Source: a bacterium (GTDB taxonomy: Bacteria; UBP6; UBA1177; JAKLFG01). Taken from it: DNA of 59,775 bases. Every line of letters starts with the position of its first letter. Position 1 is the first letter of the stretch. Below are positions 8,850 to 16,553 of this stretch, piece after piece. The stretch lies in the NCBI GenBank assembly GCA_022711315.1, contig JAKLFG010000010.1, forward strand, positions 1 to 59,775. The letters are read 5' to 3'. A program made the translations under genes and the position numbers. The notes beneath the pieces are model-generated. The model saw nothing but the letters and a program-made list of their open reading frames with translations. It made no database searches and was not told the origin of the DNA.

Positions 8850-9488
8850 ATGACGGAAGAGACCTTGCGAAGCGACCGGCTCAGGATGGCCGCCGCGCTC
8901 GATCAGGCATGGATACAGTACCGCGCGAACTTCGCGCGGCTGATCCCTTTCGGCATGCTCGCCGTGTTGCCGCCGCTCGGGTTCCTGCACTCCGTGCCGC
9001 TGGGTCTGGCGCTTCTTTTCGGCGCGGAAGGGACGCTTGTTATGATGCTCGTCGACGCCATCCACCGCGCCGACACCGAGGAACGGCCCGACCTCCTGCG
9101 ACGATGCGCCCACCGCGCGTGGCACAACATCAAGAACGGCACGATCATCCTGCTGTTCGTCCTGCCGCTCCTCCTCGTGGGGTTCGCCGCGCTTATCGTT
9201 CCCTCCATCCTCTTTTTCAGTTTCTTCCTCTTCTCGTTCCACCACGCGGCGGTCCGCGACAAGTTCGCGATAGACGCCTGCATGGAAAGTTACCGGAACG
9301 GGCGGGGGCTCCGCGGACCGCTCTTCCTCGTCGCCCTTTCCTTTTATCTCGTCCTGGGCGTGCTGTTCCTCGTCGCCTACCAGTTGTCCGGCGGCGCCGG
9401 TTGGCTGGCCGTTCTCCCGTGCGCCTTTTTCCTCCCCTACTATTTCCTCGTCATCGAAGAACTCTTTCAGAGATTGGAGCAGTCATGA
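8850..9488 (+). CDS. Polytopic membrane protein of unknown function
   Basis: 212 residues. Hydrophobic segments are visible at about 30-65, 98-135 and 155-205, so four to six helices are likely; the N-terminal 25 residues look cytoplasmic. I do not recognise the family. It is the first gene of an operon whose next two genes encode a MurNAc/GlcNAc kinase-like protein and a matching nucleotidyltransferase; its TGA overlaps the kinase ATG (ATGA at 9485-9488). The tight coupling suggests a role linked to cell-wall sugar uptake or recycling, but nothing in the sequence proves transport. Confidence 0.7.
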   Translation: MTEETLRSDRLRMAAALDQAWIQYRANFARLIPFGMLAVLPPLGFLHSVPLGLALLFGAEGTLVMMLVDAIHRADTEERPDLLRRCAHRAWHNIKNGTIILLFVLPLLLVGFAALIVPSILFFSFFLFSFHHAAVRDKFAIDACMESYRNGRGLRGPLFLVALSFYLVLGVLFLVAYQLSGGAGWLAVLPCAFFLPYYFLVIEELFQRLEQS

Positions 9489-10531
9489 GCGATCGGGCCC
9501 TTGAGTACGCCGTCTTTTCCCTCCTGAAGGACTGGAAAGGGGTTCCGGTGTACGATCTTTCCATCGAACCGCTGTTCGGCGACGCATCGGGGCGCCTGTA
9601 TCACCGCATCCGTTTCGGGAAGGAGAGCGCCATACTCATGACGGTCGCCCACACCAAGCCGGGCGAGTTCGGCCGCGGCGATGCGTGGGCCGACTTCCTC
9701 GGCATGCAGAAGTTCCTCGCGTCGGTCGGGCTTCCGGTCCCGGCGGTGCTCCATGCCGACCCGGAGGAGCGACGCGCCCTGCTCGAGGATCTCGGCGATC
9801 TGACGCTGTTCGCCCATATCTCGGCCGATCCGTCCCGGAAGATGAAAGACCTGCGGATGGCGCTCGACCTGCTCATCTCGTGGCAACGGGCCATGTGGAA
9901 ACGCCGGAAGTTCAACAGCCCCGCCGACGGACGCTCCTTCACGACCGCCCTTTTCATGGAGGAGTTCCACCATTTCTACGAGTATATGATAGAGCGGCGG
10001 GTCTACCACCCCTCCTACAAGGGACTGTGGCGCAAACTGGAGAAGCGTTTCCGCAGGATAGCGCAGGAACTCGGCAACGCCCCGGCGCTCGTCAGCCACC
10101 GCGACTTCCAGTCGAAGAACATCATGATCGTGAAGGGACGGCCGCGCCTCATCGACTTTCAGGATGCGCTACTGGCCCCCATCGTGTATGATCCGGTGGC
10201 GCTCCTGCGCGACTCTTATGTCGAACTGTCGGCGGTGGAACTCGACCACCTGCTCGACCACTACTGGAAATACAATGAGGTGGCGCGCGAGGCGCTCCCC
10301 GACGCCGCGGCGTTCCGGCGCTTGTTCTTTCTCCAGACGCTCCAGCGCAAGATGAAGGACGCCGGCCGGTTCATCTACCTGCATCAGGTCAAGGGTAAGG
10401 AGTGGTTCATCCCCTTCGTCCGCCCGTCGCTCTTCTATGTCCGCGACGCCCTCGTACGGCTCGACCTGGACGACCTGCGCGAACTGCTCGCCCCCTACAT
10501 CCCCGAACTCGGCGACGGAGGCCGGTCATGA
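9485..10531 (+). CDS. amgK: Sugar kinase of the AmgK type (aminoglycoside phosphotransferase fold)
   Basis: 348 residues. The catalytic loop SHRDFQSKN (about 203-211, Brenner motif with Asp and Asn) and the Mg-binding LIDFQDALLAP near 222 match AmgK, the anomeric MurNAc/GlcNAc kinase of the peptidoglycan-recycling bypass. EDLGDLTLF is also typical. The start is the ATG that overlaps the previous stop in ATGA; an in-frame extension upstream is only shadow of the previous gene. The next gene is a MurU-like uridylyltransferase, again with an ATGA overlap, which is the pairing known from Pseudomonas putida. Together they would turn MurNAc into UDP-MurNAc without going through GlcN-6-P. Specificity for MurNAc is inferred from the pair. 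Confidence 0.78.
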   Translation: MSDRALEYAVFSLLKDWKGVPVYDLSIEPLFGDASGRLYHRIRFGKESAILMTVAHTKPGEFGRGDAWADFLGMQKFLASVGLPVPAVLHADPEERRALLEDLGDLTLFAHISADPSRKMKDLRMALDLLISWQRAMWKRRKFNSPADGRSFTTALFMEEFHHFYEYMIERRVYHPSYKGLWRKLEKRFRRIAQELGNAPALVSHRDFQSKNIMIVKGRPRLIDFQDALLAPIVYDPVALLRDSYVELSAVELDHLLDHYWKYNEVAREALPDAAAFRRLFFLQTLQRKMKDAGRFIYLHQVKGKEWFIPFVRPSLFYVRDALVRLDLDDLRELLAPYIPELGDGGRS

Positions 10532-11520
10532 AGGCGCTCCTGCTCTCCGCCGGGCTCGGGACCCGCATGCGGCCGATGACCGACCGGATACCCAAACCGC
10601 TCCTGCCGGTGCTTAATGTCCCGGTCATCGAGTACAACATCAACTTCCTCAAAAAGCACGGCGTCACCGACCTGTATGTCAATATCCACCACTGCCCCGA
10701 ACAGATCAAGGAGCATCTCGGCGACGGTAGCCGCTGGGGCGTCCGGATCTCGTACCTGTTCGAAAAGGAGATACTGGGGACCGGCGGCGCCATCGCGAGC
10801 ATGAAGGATCTCGCCACCGAGCGGTTCATCGTCATGAACGCCGACACCGTCGTTGATTTCGACATCGAGAAGATGCTCGACTTCCACATCGCCCAGAAGG
10901 CGCTCGTGACGCTCGGTCTCCTCCGGGCCCGCGAGGGACAGCAACACGCCGTGGTCGCCGCGTCGGGCGACGGCCGGCTCATACGGATGCTGGGGGGCAC
11001 CCCCTTCGCGACGCTCCCGCCCGCCAACGCCGTATTCAGCGGCATCCACCTCATCGAACCGGCCCTGTTCGACTATATCCCCCACGGCATCTACTCGTCC
11101 ATCACCTCCGAGATATACCAGCGGCTCGTCTGCGAACGGTCCGATATCGTCGGCTGGTTCATAGACGGCCTCTGGTACGATATCGGGACGCCCGATTCGT
11201 TCGTCGCCGCCTCGTTCGATCTTCTCGCCCGCCTGCCTCTTTCCTTCCCGGTCCCCCAACTGGTGGGTACGCAGGGACTTACGACGGACCAGCTCGTCCT
11301 GCTCGGCAAGAAGAGCAAGATACCGGCGGTGCCGGTCTATCCGCCGGTCATCCTCGGGGAGGGGGTCAAGATAACCGGGGCCAAGGAGGTGGGGCCGTGG
11401 CTGGTGGTCGGTCCCGGCGTTTCGATAAAGAGCGACGGCCCGGTCGCGAACGCCATCTATCTTCCCGGAGCGAAGGGCGAGGCGGTCATCCGGACCGAGC
11501 GCGGCAGGATCCATTACTAA
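10528..11520 (+). CDS. murU: MurNAc-1-phosphate uridylyltransferase-like nucleotidyltransferase
   Basis: 330 residues. The N-terminal nucleotide-binding signature LSAGLGTRMRPMTDRIPKPL, the metal-binding NADTVVDFD near 105 and GTGGAI are those of sugar-1-phosphate nucleotidyltransferases. The first 230 residues correspond to MurU. The remaining 100 residues (containing VPVYPPVILGEGVKI) look like a short left-handed beta-helix tail, which makes the protein longer than P. putida MurU and more like GlmU/RmlA-class enzymes with a hexapeptide tail. The ATG overlaps the amgK stop. Likely role: making UDP-MurNAc from MurNAc-1-P and UTP. A mannose- or glucose-1-P substrate remains possible. Confidence 0.75.
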   Translation: MKALLLSAGLGTRMRPMTDRIPKPLLPVLNVPVIEYNINFLKKHGVTDLYVNIHHCPEQIKEHLGDGSRWGVRISYLFEKEILGTGGAIASMKDLATERFIVMNADTVVDFDIEKMLDFHIAQKALVTLGLLRAREGQQHAVVAASGDGRLIRMLGGTPFATLPPANAVFSGIHLIEPALFDYIPHGIYSSITSEIYQRLVCERSDIVGWFIDGLWYDIGTPDSFVAASFDLLARLPLSFPVPQLVGTQGLTTDQLVLLGKKSKIPAVPVYPPVILGEGVKITGAKEVGPWLVVGPGVSIKSDGPVANAIYLPGAKGEAVIRTERGRIHY

Positions 11521-11542
11521 CGGGTGAGAGGAGGGACACGCC

Positions 11543-11860
11543 ATGCCGACCGACGATCTGAACAACCTGATCGGGCTCGATGACGCCAGCCTCCTCACGA
11601 TGATCATCGACGGCTCGCTCACGAGGAACCGCAGTTACGAGTTCTTCTCCACCGAGCGCGGCAAGACGATACACCGGCAGGCAAAGACCCTGCAGGGGGT
11701 CCTGCTCGACATGAAGAACGGCGCCAAGGTCGTCTCCGAGGGCAAGGACGAATGGGGGTGGCGCATCGTACTCGAGAACGCCGAGACCCGGTACCGTCGT
11801 ACCGTCATCATGAGTCCCGACATGCACGATATCTTCCGGCAACGGAAAAAACGGCTCTGA
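11543..11860 (+). CDS. Small hypothetical protein
   Basis: 105 residues, no signal peptide or membrane segment, charged C-terminus (RQRKKRL). It starts 22 nt after murU behind a good gagaggaggg ribosome binding site, so it is probably the fourth gene of the amgK operon. The middle part (KTLQGVLLDMKNGAKVVSEG) looks like a small beta-rich cytosolic protein. Family not recognised. Confidence 0.65.
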   Translation: MPTDDLNNLIGLDDASLLTMIIDGSLTRNRSYEFFSTERGKTIHRQAKTLQGVLLDMKNGAKVVSEGKDEWGWRIVLENAETRYRRTVIMSPDMHDIFRQRKKRL

Positions 11861-11864
11861 CACC

Positions 11865-13310
11865 CTACCGGATATCTATGGAGCGACCGCAGTTGCGGCA
11901 GGTCACCGCGGTCGAACGGAACAACGGCGACAGGTGTATCGGATAGCCGCACCGACAGGAGAAACTCTCCCATCCGTCGCTTTTCCGTTCGTAGACGGAC
12001 GGCGGTTCATCGGTCGGGTCATCCTTCTTTTTCGCCTCGGAGCCAAGATGCACGACGCCCGCCGTCACCGACGGGAGGATCAGTATGCGTCCGCACCGGG
12101 GACAGGGAACGCTCGTCTTGCCGAGGGTCTGGGGCACTTTCATCCGAAGTCCGCATTCGCACGGGAGGAACAGGAATCCACCGGTCGCCATGAGGATATT
12201 GCCGATATCCCTGAGTTTATCCATCTTCGCGGCCATCTTCTCCGGGCCCGCCCCGACCGGAGAGGCGTCGGATGAGGGAGCACGCAGGGGGACCGCCGAC
12301 TTGTCGCGGAGCATCCGATCGGGAATGAGTTCCGCCTCCTTTTTCACCTTCATGAAGACGCTCTGGTAATCGCGGAACCCGGCGCCCGACAGTTTGCGGA
12401 GTATCTGTATCCGCTCATGCACCGGCGGATGGGTGGACCCGGCCGAGAACAGCGCGCTCTTCCGCGCGCCGTCCGGCCCCGTTTCCTGCGGGTCGACGAT
12501 GAAGAGCGGCGCGGTGAACCGGTTGTAGTGCTCAAGCGACATCGGGCCGACCGCGAGTTTCTCCAGCGCGCTCGCGAGTCCTTCGGGGTAGCGGGTGAGC
12601 CGGACCGCCGTCGCGTCGGCGAGGTATTCCCTCTTGCGGGAGACGGCAAAATAGAAGATGCGGGCAAGAAGCGGAGCGAGCAGGGCGAACACCAGCGCGG
12701 CGATCATGATCGCCGGGTGCGACCGCGAGGAGGAGCCGAGTCTGCTGCGGCGCGAACCGCCACCGGTGAAAGCAAAGCCGCGCAGAAAGCCCTCGCTCAA
12801 CATCGTGATGGAACCGAGCAGGACCCCCGAGAAGGTCATGAACAGCACATCGCGGTTGACGATATGCGACATCTCGTGCGCCACGACCCCCTGCAGTTCG
12901 TCGCGTGAGAGATGGTCGAGAAGTCCGGCGGTCACCGCGATCGCCGACTTCTCGGGACGGACGCCGGTCGCAAAGGCGTTCATCGCGTCGTCGGCGACGA
13001 TATACACCTCGGGCATCCGGCCGAACCCGGCCGCTATCTGCATCTCCTCGACGATGTTGTAGAGTTGGGGGCTCGTTTCCTTGTTGATGCGGGTCGCGCG
13101 ACCGACCGACATCACGATGTCGTCGCCGGCCCAGTAGGCGACCGCGCCGAGTATCAGGGCGAACGCTACGGCGATACCGACGCCCCACCACGCGCCGTAC
13201 GGTTCGATGAACGAGGCGCCGATCAGCCCGCCAAGCACCGCGAGGATGAGGAACAGCGCAAAGAATATCCACTGCGAACGACGCTTGTTACTTTCTATGA
13301 GTTCCCACAC
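11865..13310 (-). CDS. htpX: HtpX-like M48 metalloprotease with two C-terminal zinc ribbons
   Basis: 481 residues. Two membrane helices lie at about 15-55 (FALFLILAVLGGLIGASF) and two more after the active site. The zinc motif HEMSH is near residue 146, followed by the downstream Glu region REYLADATAVRLTRYP. The M48B (HtpX) core ends around 330. An unusual 150-residue cytosolic tail carries two CxCG...CxxCG ribbons, about 382-408 (CECG, CPRCG) and 452-475 (CRCG, CRNCG). HtpX degrades damaged membrane proteins; the tail may recruit substrates or partners, which is inference. It is the last gene of the mglB-mglA-zinc-ribbon-lemA-htpX run, downstream of lemA as in many bacteria. Confidence 0.88.
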   Translation of the reverse strand: MWELIESNKRRSQWIFFALFLILAVLGGLIGASFIEPYGAWWGVGIAVAFALILGAVAYWAGDDIVMSVGRATRINKETSPQLYNIVEEMQIAAGFGRMPEVYIVADDAMNAFATGVRPEKSAIAVTAGLLDHLSRDELQGVVAHEMSHIVNRDVLFMTFSGVLLGSITMLSEGFLRGFAFTGGGSRRSRLGSSSRSHPAIMIAALVFALLAPLLARIFYFAVSRKREYLADATAVRLTRYPEGLASALEKLAVGPMSLEHYNRFTAPLFIVDPQETGPDGARKSALFSAGSTHPPVHERIQILRKLSGAGFRDYQSVFMKVKKEAELIPDRMLRDKSAVPLRAPSSDASPVGAGPEKMAAKMDKLRDIGNILMATGGFLFLPCECGLRMKVPQTLGKTSVPCPRCGRILILPSVTAGVVHLGSEAKKKDDPTDEPPSVYERKSDGWESFSCRCGYPIHLSPLFRSTAVTCRNCGRSIDIR

Positions 13311-13341
13311 CGCCGGTATCCCCCGTCGAGGCGCGCGGCCG

Positions 13342-13917
13342 TCAGAACTTCACCTGCGGCGCCTTCCGCTCGGTGACATCCTCTATCTGGAAGAATTCGG
13401 CCTTGTGGAACTGGAACATCCCCGCGACGATGTTCGAGGGGAACATCTCTATCTTGTTGTTGAGCAGGAGCACATCATCGTTATAGGCCTGCCGCGCATA
13501 GGCGATGCGGTTCTCGGTCGAGGTGAGTTCCTCCTGCAGGCGCAGGAAGTTCTCGTTCGCCTTGAGTTCGGGATAGTTCTCGACGGTGAGCAGGAACTTG
13601 GCGAGCGCATCGGAAAGCCCCGTTTCGGCCTGCCCCACTTCGCGCGGCGAACCGGCTCCGGCGCCCATCGCCTTGGCGCGCGCCTCGGTGACGCGGATGA
13701 ATGTCTCGCGCTCGTGCTGCATGTAGCCCTTCGCCGTCTCCACGAGATTGGGGATGAGATCGTGCCGCCGCTTCAACTGCACATCGATCTGCGACCACCC
13801 GTTCTTCACGCGGTTCCTGAACCCCACGAGCCCGTTGTAGATGGCGACGCCGAAAAGAAAGACGCCGACGACGACCGCCACGAGAAGAGCGAGGAACACC
13901 AGGATCGACCACACCAT
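13342..13917 (-). CDS. lemA: LemA family protein
   Basis: 191 residues: one N-terminal helix (about 4-26), then the LemA coiled-helical domain with YNGLVGFRNRVKNGWSQIDV and RRHDLIPNLVETAKGYM, and the NRIAYARQAYND motif near 150. The family is a membrane-anchored protein of uncertain function commonly encoded next to HtpX. The start codon lies next to the stop of the zinc-ribbon gene, with no room for a separate promoter. Confidence 0.9.
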   Translation of the reverse strand: MVWSILVFLALLVAVVVGVFLFGVAIYNGLVGFRNRVKNGWSQIDVQLKRRHDLIPNLVETAKGYMQHERETFIRVTEARAKAMGAGAGSPREVGQAETGLSDALAKFLLTVENYPELKANENFLRLQEELTSTENRIAYARQAYNDDVLLLNNKIEMFPSNIVAGMFQFHKAEFFQIEDVTERKAPQVKF

Positions 13918-13918
13918 G

Positions 13919-14338
13919 TCAGCCTCCTTTTATTGAGGTTTGTATCCGTGCCGCGAACATGTCCTGTAGAAGCGAGAACACCCGGTTCTCCGCGCCGCAC
14001 TTAAGGCAGGAGAAGAGCGTCTGCAACTCCCCGTCATCGAACCAGGCGCCGTGACCGGCGGGGCACCGGTCTATAACGAGCGGCGGCTCCGAGACGGTCG
14101 CCTGTTTCACCATCTTCGCCCCGCAGATCGGGCAGGGACGCGCCGTCTCTCCGGCGGTATCGGAAAGATCGCTGAACAGCGTCGCAAGCGCCGTCGCCTT
14201 ATCGGGGGCATCCACCAGCAGTTCGAGTTCGCCGGCATCCAGCCACAGCCCGCCGCAGGCAAGACAGTGGTCCACCTCGACGCGATCGAGTTCGAGCACC
14301 ACCATATCTTTTTTCACGCATACCGGGCACCGGAGCAT
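13919..14338 (-). CDS. TFIIB-type zinc-ribbon protein
   Basis: 139 residues with repeated zinc-binding motifs: CPVC...CLACGGLWLDAGEL at residues 4-38, CPICG...CPAGHGAWFDDGEL at about 64-95, and a third half-site CLKCG near 107. The GxWxDxGEL signature is typical of the zf-TFIIB domain family of small bacterial proteins. No signal peptide. Placed directly before lemA and htpX, it may work with the zinc ribbons on the protease tail; this is inferred from context only. Confidence 0.82.
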   Translation of the reverse strand: MLRCPVCVKKDMVVLELDRVEVDHCLACGGLWLDAGELELLVDAPDKATALATLFSDLSDTAGETARPCPICGAKMVKQATVSEPPLVIDRCPAGHGAWFDDGELQTLFSCLKCGAENRVFSLLQDMFAARIQTSIKGG

Positions 14339-14369
14339 CGATCGGTACCTCGCCGTTCCTGTTAGGACC

Positions 14370-14957
14370 TTATGACAGGGGAATGGTGCGTATCACCATT
14401 CTCACGATCGCCTTGAATGTATCGAACACCTTCTCACCCGAAAGGGCCGAGGCGACAAGTTCGGGATATCTGCCCTGCGGGTTGAAAAGTTTCTGCATGT
14501 CCGGGACCGGCGCCGCGTTGGGGAGATCGACCTTGTTGTACTGTATCACGAGCGGTATCTTATCGAACAGTATCGAGTTCATGAGCAGGTTCTTCTTGAG
14601 GTTGGAGAAACTCTCTACATTGGCGTCCATGCGCTCCACCTGCGCATCGACGACGAACACGATGCCGTCGGTCCCCTTGAGGATGAGTTTGCGCGAATGG
14701 TCGTAGAACACCTGCCCCGGCACCGAGTAGAGGTGCACCTTGACGCTCATGTCGCCCACCTTGCCGATGTCGACCGGCATGAAGTCGAAAAAGAGCGTCC
14801 GCTCGGTCTCGGTCTTGAGCGATATGAGTTTGCCGCGCTTGGCCGGGTCGACCTTGTTGTAGATGTATTCGATGTTGGTGGTCTTGCCCGACAGGCCGGC
14901 GCCGTAGTAAACGATCTTGACATTGACCTCTTTGGCGACCTTGTTGATGAACACCAT
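14370..14957 (-). CDS. mglA: MglA-like Ras-family GTPase
   Basis: 195 residues. The P-loop is GAGLSGKTTN (about 20-29), the switch region includes TLFFDFMPVD, the G3-like motif is SVPGQVFYD, and the base-recognition motif is NKVD near residue 147. These define MglA, the bacterial small GTPase that sets polarity for gliding and type IV pili in Myxococcus and relatives. The start codon shares one base with the stop of the roadblock gene (TAATG), so the two are translationally coupled. A 31-nt gap separates it from the zinc-ribbon gene downstream. Confidence 0.92.
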   Translation of the reverse strand: MVFINKVAKEVNVKIVYYGAGLSGKTTNIEYIYNKVDPAKRGKLISLKTETERTLFFDFMPVDIGKVGDMSVKVHLYSVPGQVFYDHSRKLILKGTDGIVFVVDAQVERMDANVESFSNLKKNLLMNSILFDKIPLVIQYNKVDLPNAAPVPDMQKLFNPQGRYPELVASALSGEKVFDTFKAIVRMVIRTIPLS

Positions 14958-15433
14958 TACCGGTCGCCCCCTTTGAGCAACTCGTCGAACTGGGCGTCCA
15001 GCGAGGCCGTTATCTCGTCTATGTCGATGTCGCCGATGCTCACCGCATTCTCCTCGCAGAACCGGCGGACCAGCGCGGCAAGGTCGGGCAGTACCTTCTC
15101 GACCCGCAGGCGGAGATAACCGGCGCGCACCTGTTTCGGCGCCGCCGCGAGCAGGAAATAGTTCTCCTCCACGCGCTGGAGCAGGAAGTTCTTGTCGGCG
15201 GTCTCCATGAGCAGGTAGGATATCCCGCCGCCGGCAAAGAGCGTCGAGAGCATGTCGAACGCCGTCAGGCCGCCGCTCGTGAGCGAGCCGAGCGATTCGA
15301 GGTCCATCGCCTCGCCCGTCGCGGTGGAGGCGAGGATGAACCCGTTGGTGCTCTCCAGCACGATAAGGTCGGAGAGCGAGAGCGCCTTTTTCTTTTCGGC
15401 TAGGAACGCCGCTATCTGTTCGGTCACCTGCAT
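14957..15433 (-). CDS. mglB: MglB-like roadblock/LC7 domain protein
   Basis: 158 residues. Residues about 10-125 form a roadblock/LC7 domain (LSDLIVLESTNGFILASTATGEAMD is the typical first strand-loop-strand), with a helical C-terminal tail. MglB proteins are the GTPase-activating partners of MglA; the 1-nt overlap with mglA supports that pairing. The sequence is divergent, so activity as a GAP is inferred from context. Confidence 0.8.
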   Translation of the reverse strand: MQVTEQIAAFLAEKKKALSLSDLIVLESTNGFILASTATGEAMDLESLGSLTSGGLTAFDMLSTLFAGGGISYLLMETADKNFLLQRVEENYFLLAAAPKQVRAGYLRLRVEKVLPDLAALVRRFCEENAVSIGDIDIDEITASLDAQFDELLKGGDR

Positions 15434-15468
15434 GCCGGCCTCAACGGTTGACGATGGGGAAGCAGGGC

Positions 15469-15497
15469 ATCGTAGCGTATCGGATGGCTTTTTTCAA
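15469..15497 (-). promoter_or_regulatory. Promoter for the mglB-mglA-zinc-ribbon-lemA-htpX run
   Basis: Minus-strand TTGAAA (15497-15492), 17-nt spacer, TACGAT (15474-15469). It is embedded in an A/T-rich stretch and lies 36 nt before the mglB start. Confidence 0.5.
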
Positions 15498-15531
15498 TTT
15501 TTTTGCCGATTCTTTGCGGCGCGGCGGCCGG

Positions 15532-16533
15532 TCAGTTCGCGAACAGCGTGTCCTTCTGGCCGTAAACCTGCTCGCAGGTGAAATCATCCGCCACTTTCAC
15601 ATAGATGAAGGTGCTCTGATCGTTGAGGATCGTGCTTTCCTTCTGGCTGTTGAGCGTCGGATTGGTCGCGTCGATGGTGTACTGGCTGTCGGTCCAGTTG
15701 ACGCCGCCCTCGATGCGCCCCGGAGATACGACGGTGCCGGTCAATTCGTGCGAAAGGCGCTGGACGAGATATATGTCGCCCTTGATGAGGGTCGAGGTGA
15801 AGCCGAGGGTGAACCCGGGATGGCCGTCCTCGTCATGGTCGAAGATGCGCGCATCGTTGTCGGCGGTCGGCATCAGGTCGGTCTCGACATTATCCATCTT
15901 GTACATGCCGCGCAGTTCCCACGACCGGTTCTCGACGAAGGATATCGTCCCTCCGTTGTCGGTGACGGTGATGTCGGGCTTCGGGTTCGACAGTTCGCCG
16001 GGGCGCCAGAACCAGTAGATGTCACAGAACTTCTGATAAAAGACCGTGTCACCCTGCGAGGTGGTGTTGTCTATCTTACAGATCTTCTGCTCTATCTTGA
16101 GTTCGCCGTTCTCGATCGAGACATGCCCCAGTTTATAGCGGGTCGTCGTCGAATCGACATTGCCGATGATCGTTTGTGTCTTGCTCTTGAGAATGAGTTT
16201 CTCAGCCCAGGTTCCCACGAAGGGATCGAGCAGCGGGTTCGCATCGTCGGGCTGTTCGGTATCCTCGTCGACAAGGTCGTCGCTCATATCGTCCGTCGCG
16301 TCCTCGCCGCAACAGACATCGAACTCTACTGGGGCGGTGTCCTCCGCCTCATCCTCGTCCGGCGTCTCATCGATCACCGGGGTGTCGTCCACCGCCAGTT
16401 CGTCGTTCACCGCCTCATCATTCACTGCGTTGTCGGTCGCCGCGTTGTCGGGAACCGTATTGGTGGCATTGTCGCCGCAGGCGGCCAGCAGGATCACGCA
16501 TGCTACGGCGAAGAACAGCCGGGACACTTTCAT
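15532..16533 (-). CDS. Lipoprotein with acidic linker, unknown function
   Basis: 333 residues from the ATG at 16533, chosen because an aaggag site sits 8 nt upstream and the signal peptide MKVSRLFFAVACVILLAAC begins there. The lipobox LLAAC makes it a lipoprotein. Residues 20-95 are rich in Asn, Asp, Val and Glu, with a CCGED pair. The folded part (about 100-333) starts DPFVGTWAEKLIL and looks like a lipocalin/META-style beta-sheet domain, but no family is certain. It follows the outer-membrane protein gene by 20 nt and is likely its partner. Confidence 0.75.
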   Translation of the reverse strand: MKVSRLFFAVACVILLAACGDNATNTVPDNAATDNAVNDEAVNDELAVDDTPVIDETPDEDEAEDTAPVEFDVCCGEDATDDMSDDLVDEDTEQPDDANPLLDPFVGTWAEKLILKSKTQTIIGNVDSTTTRYKLGHVSIENGELKIEQKICKIDNTTSQGDTVFYQKFCDIYWFWRPGELSNPKPDITVTDNGGTISFVENRSWELRGMYKMDNVETDLMPTADNDARIFDHDEDGHPGFTLGFTSTLIKGDIYLVQRLSHELTGTVVSPGRIEGGVNWTDSQYTIDATNPTLNSQKESTILNDQSTFIYVKVADDFTCEQVYGQKDTLFAN

Positions 16534-16553
16534 GGAACGCTCCTTCATAACGG

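Noticed and set aside
8795-9484. Long N-terminal extension of the AmgK-like protein in frame with 8795
   Set aside because: The extension is Arg/Pro-rich shadow of the membrane protein gene in another frame; the ATGA-coupled start at 9485 matches the family start.
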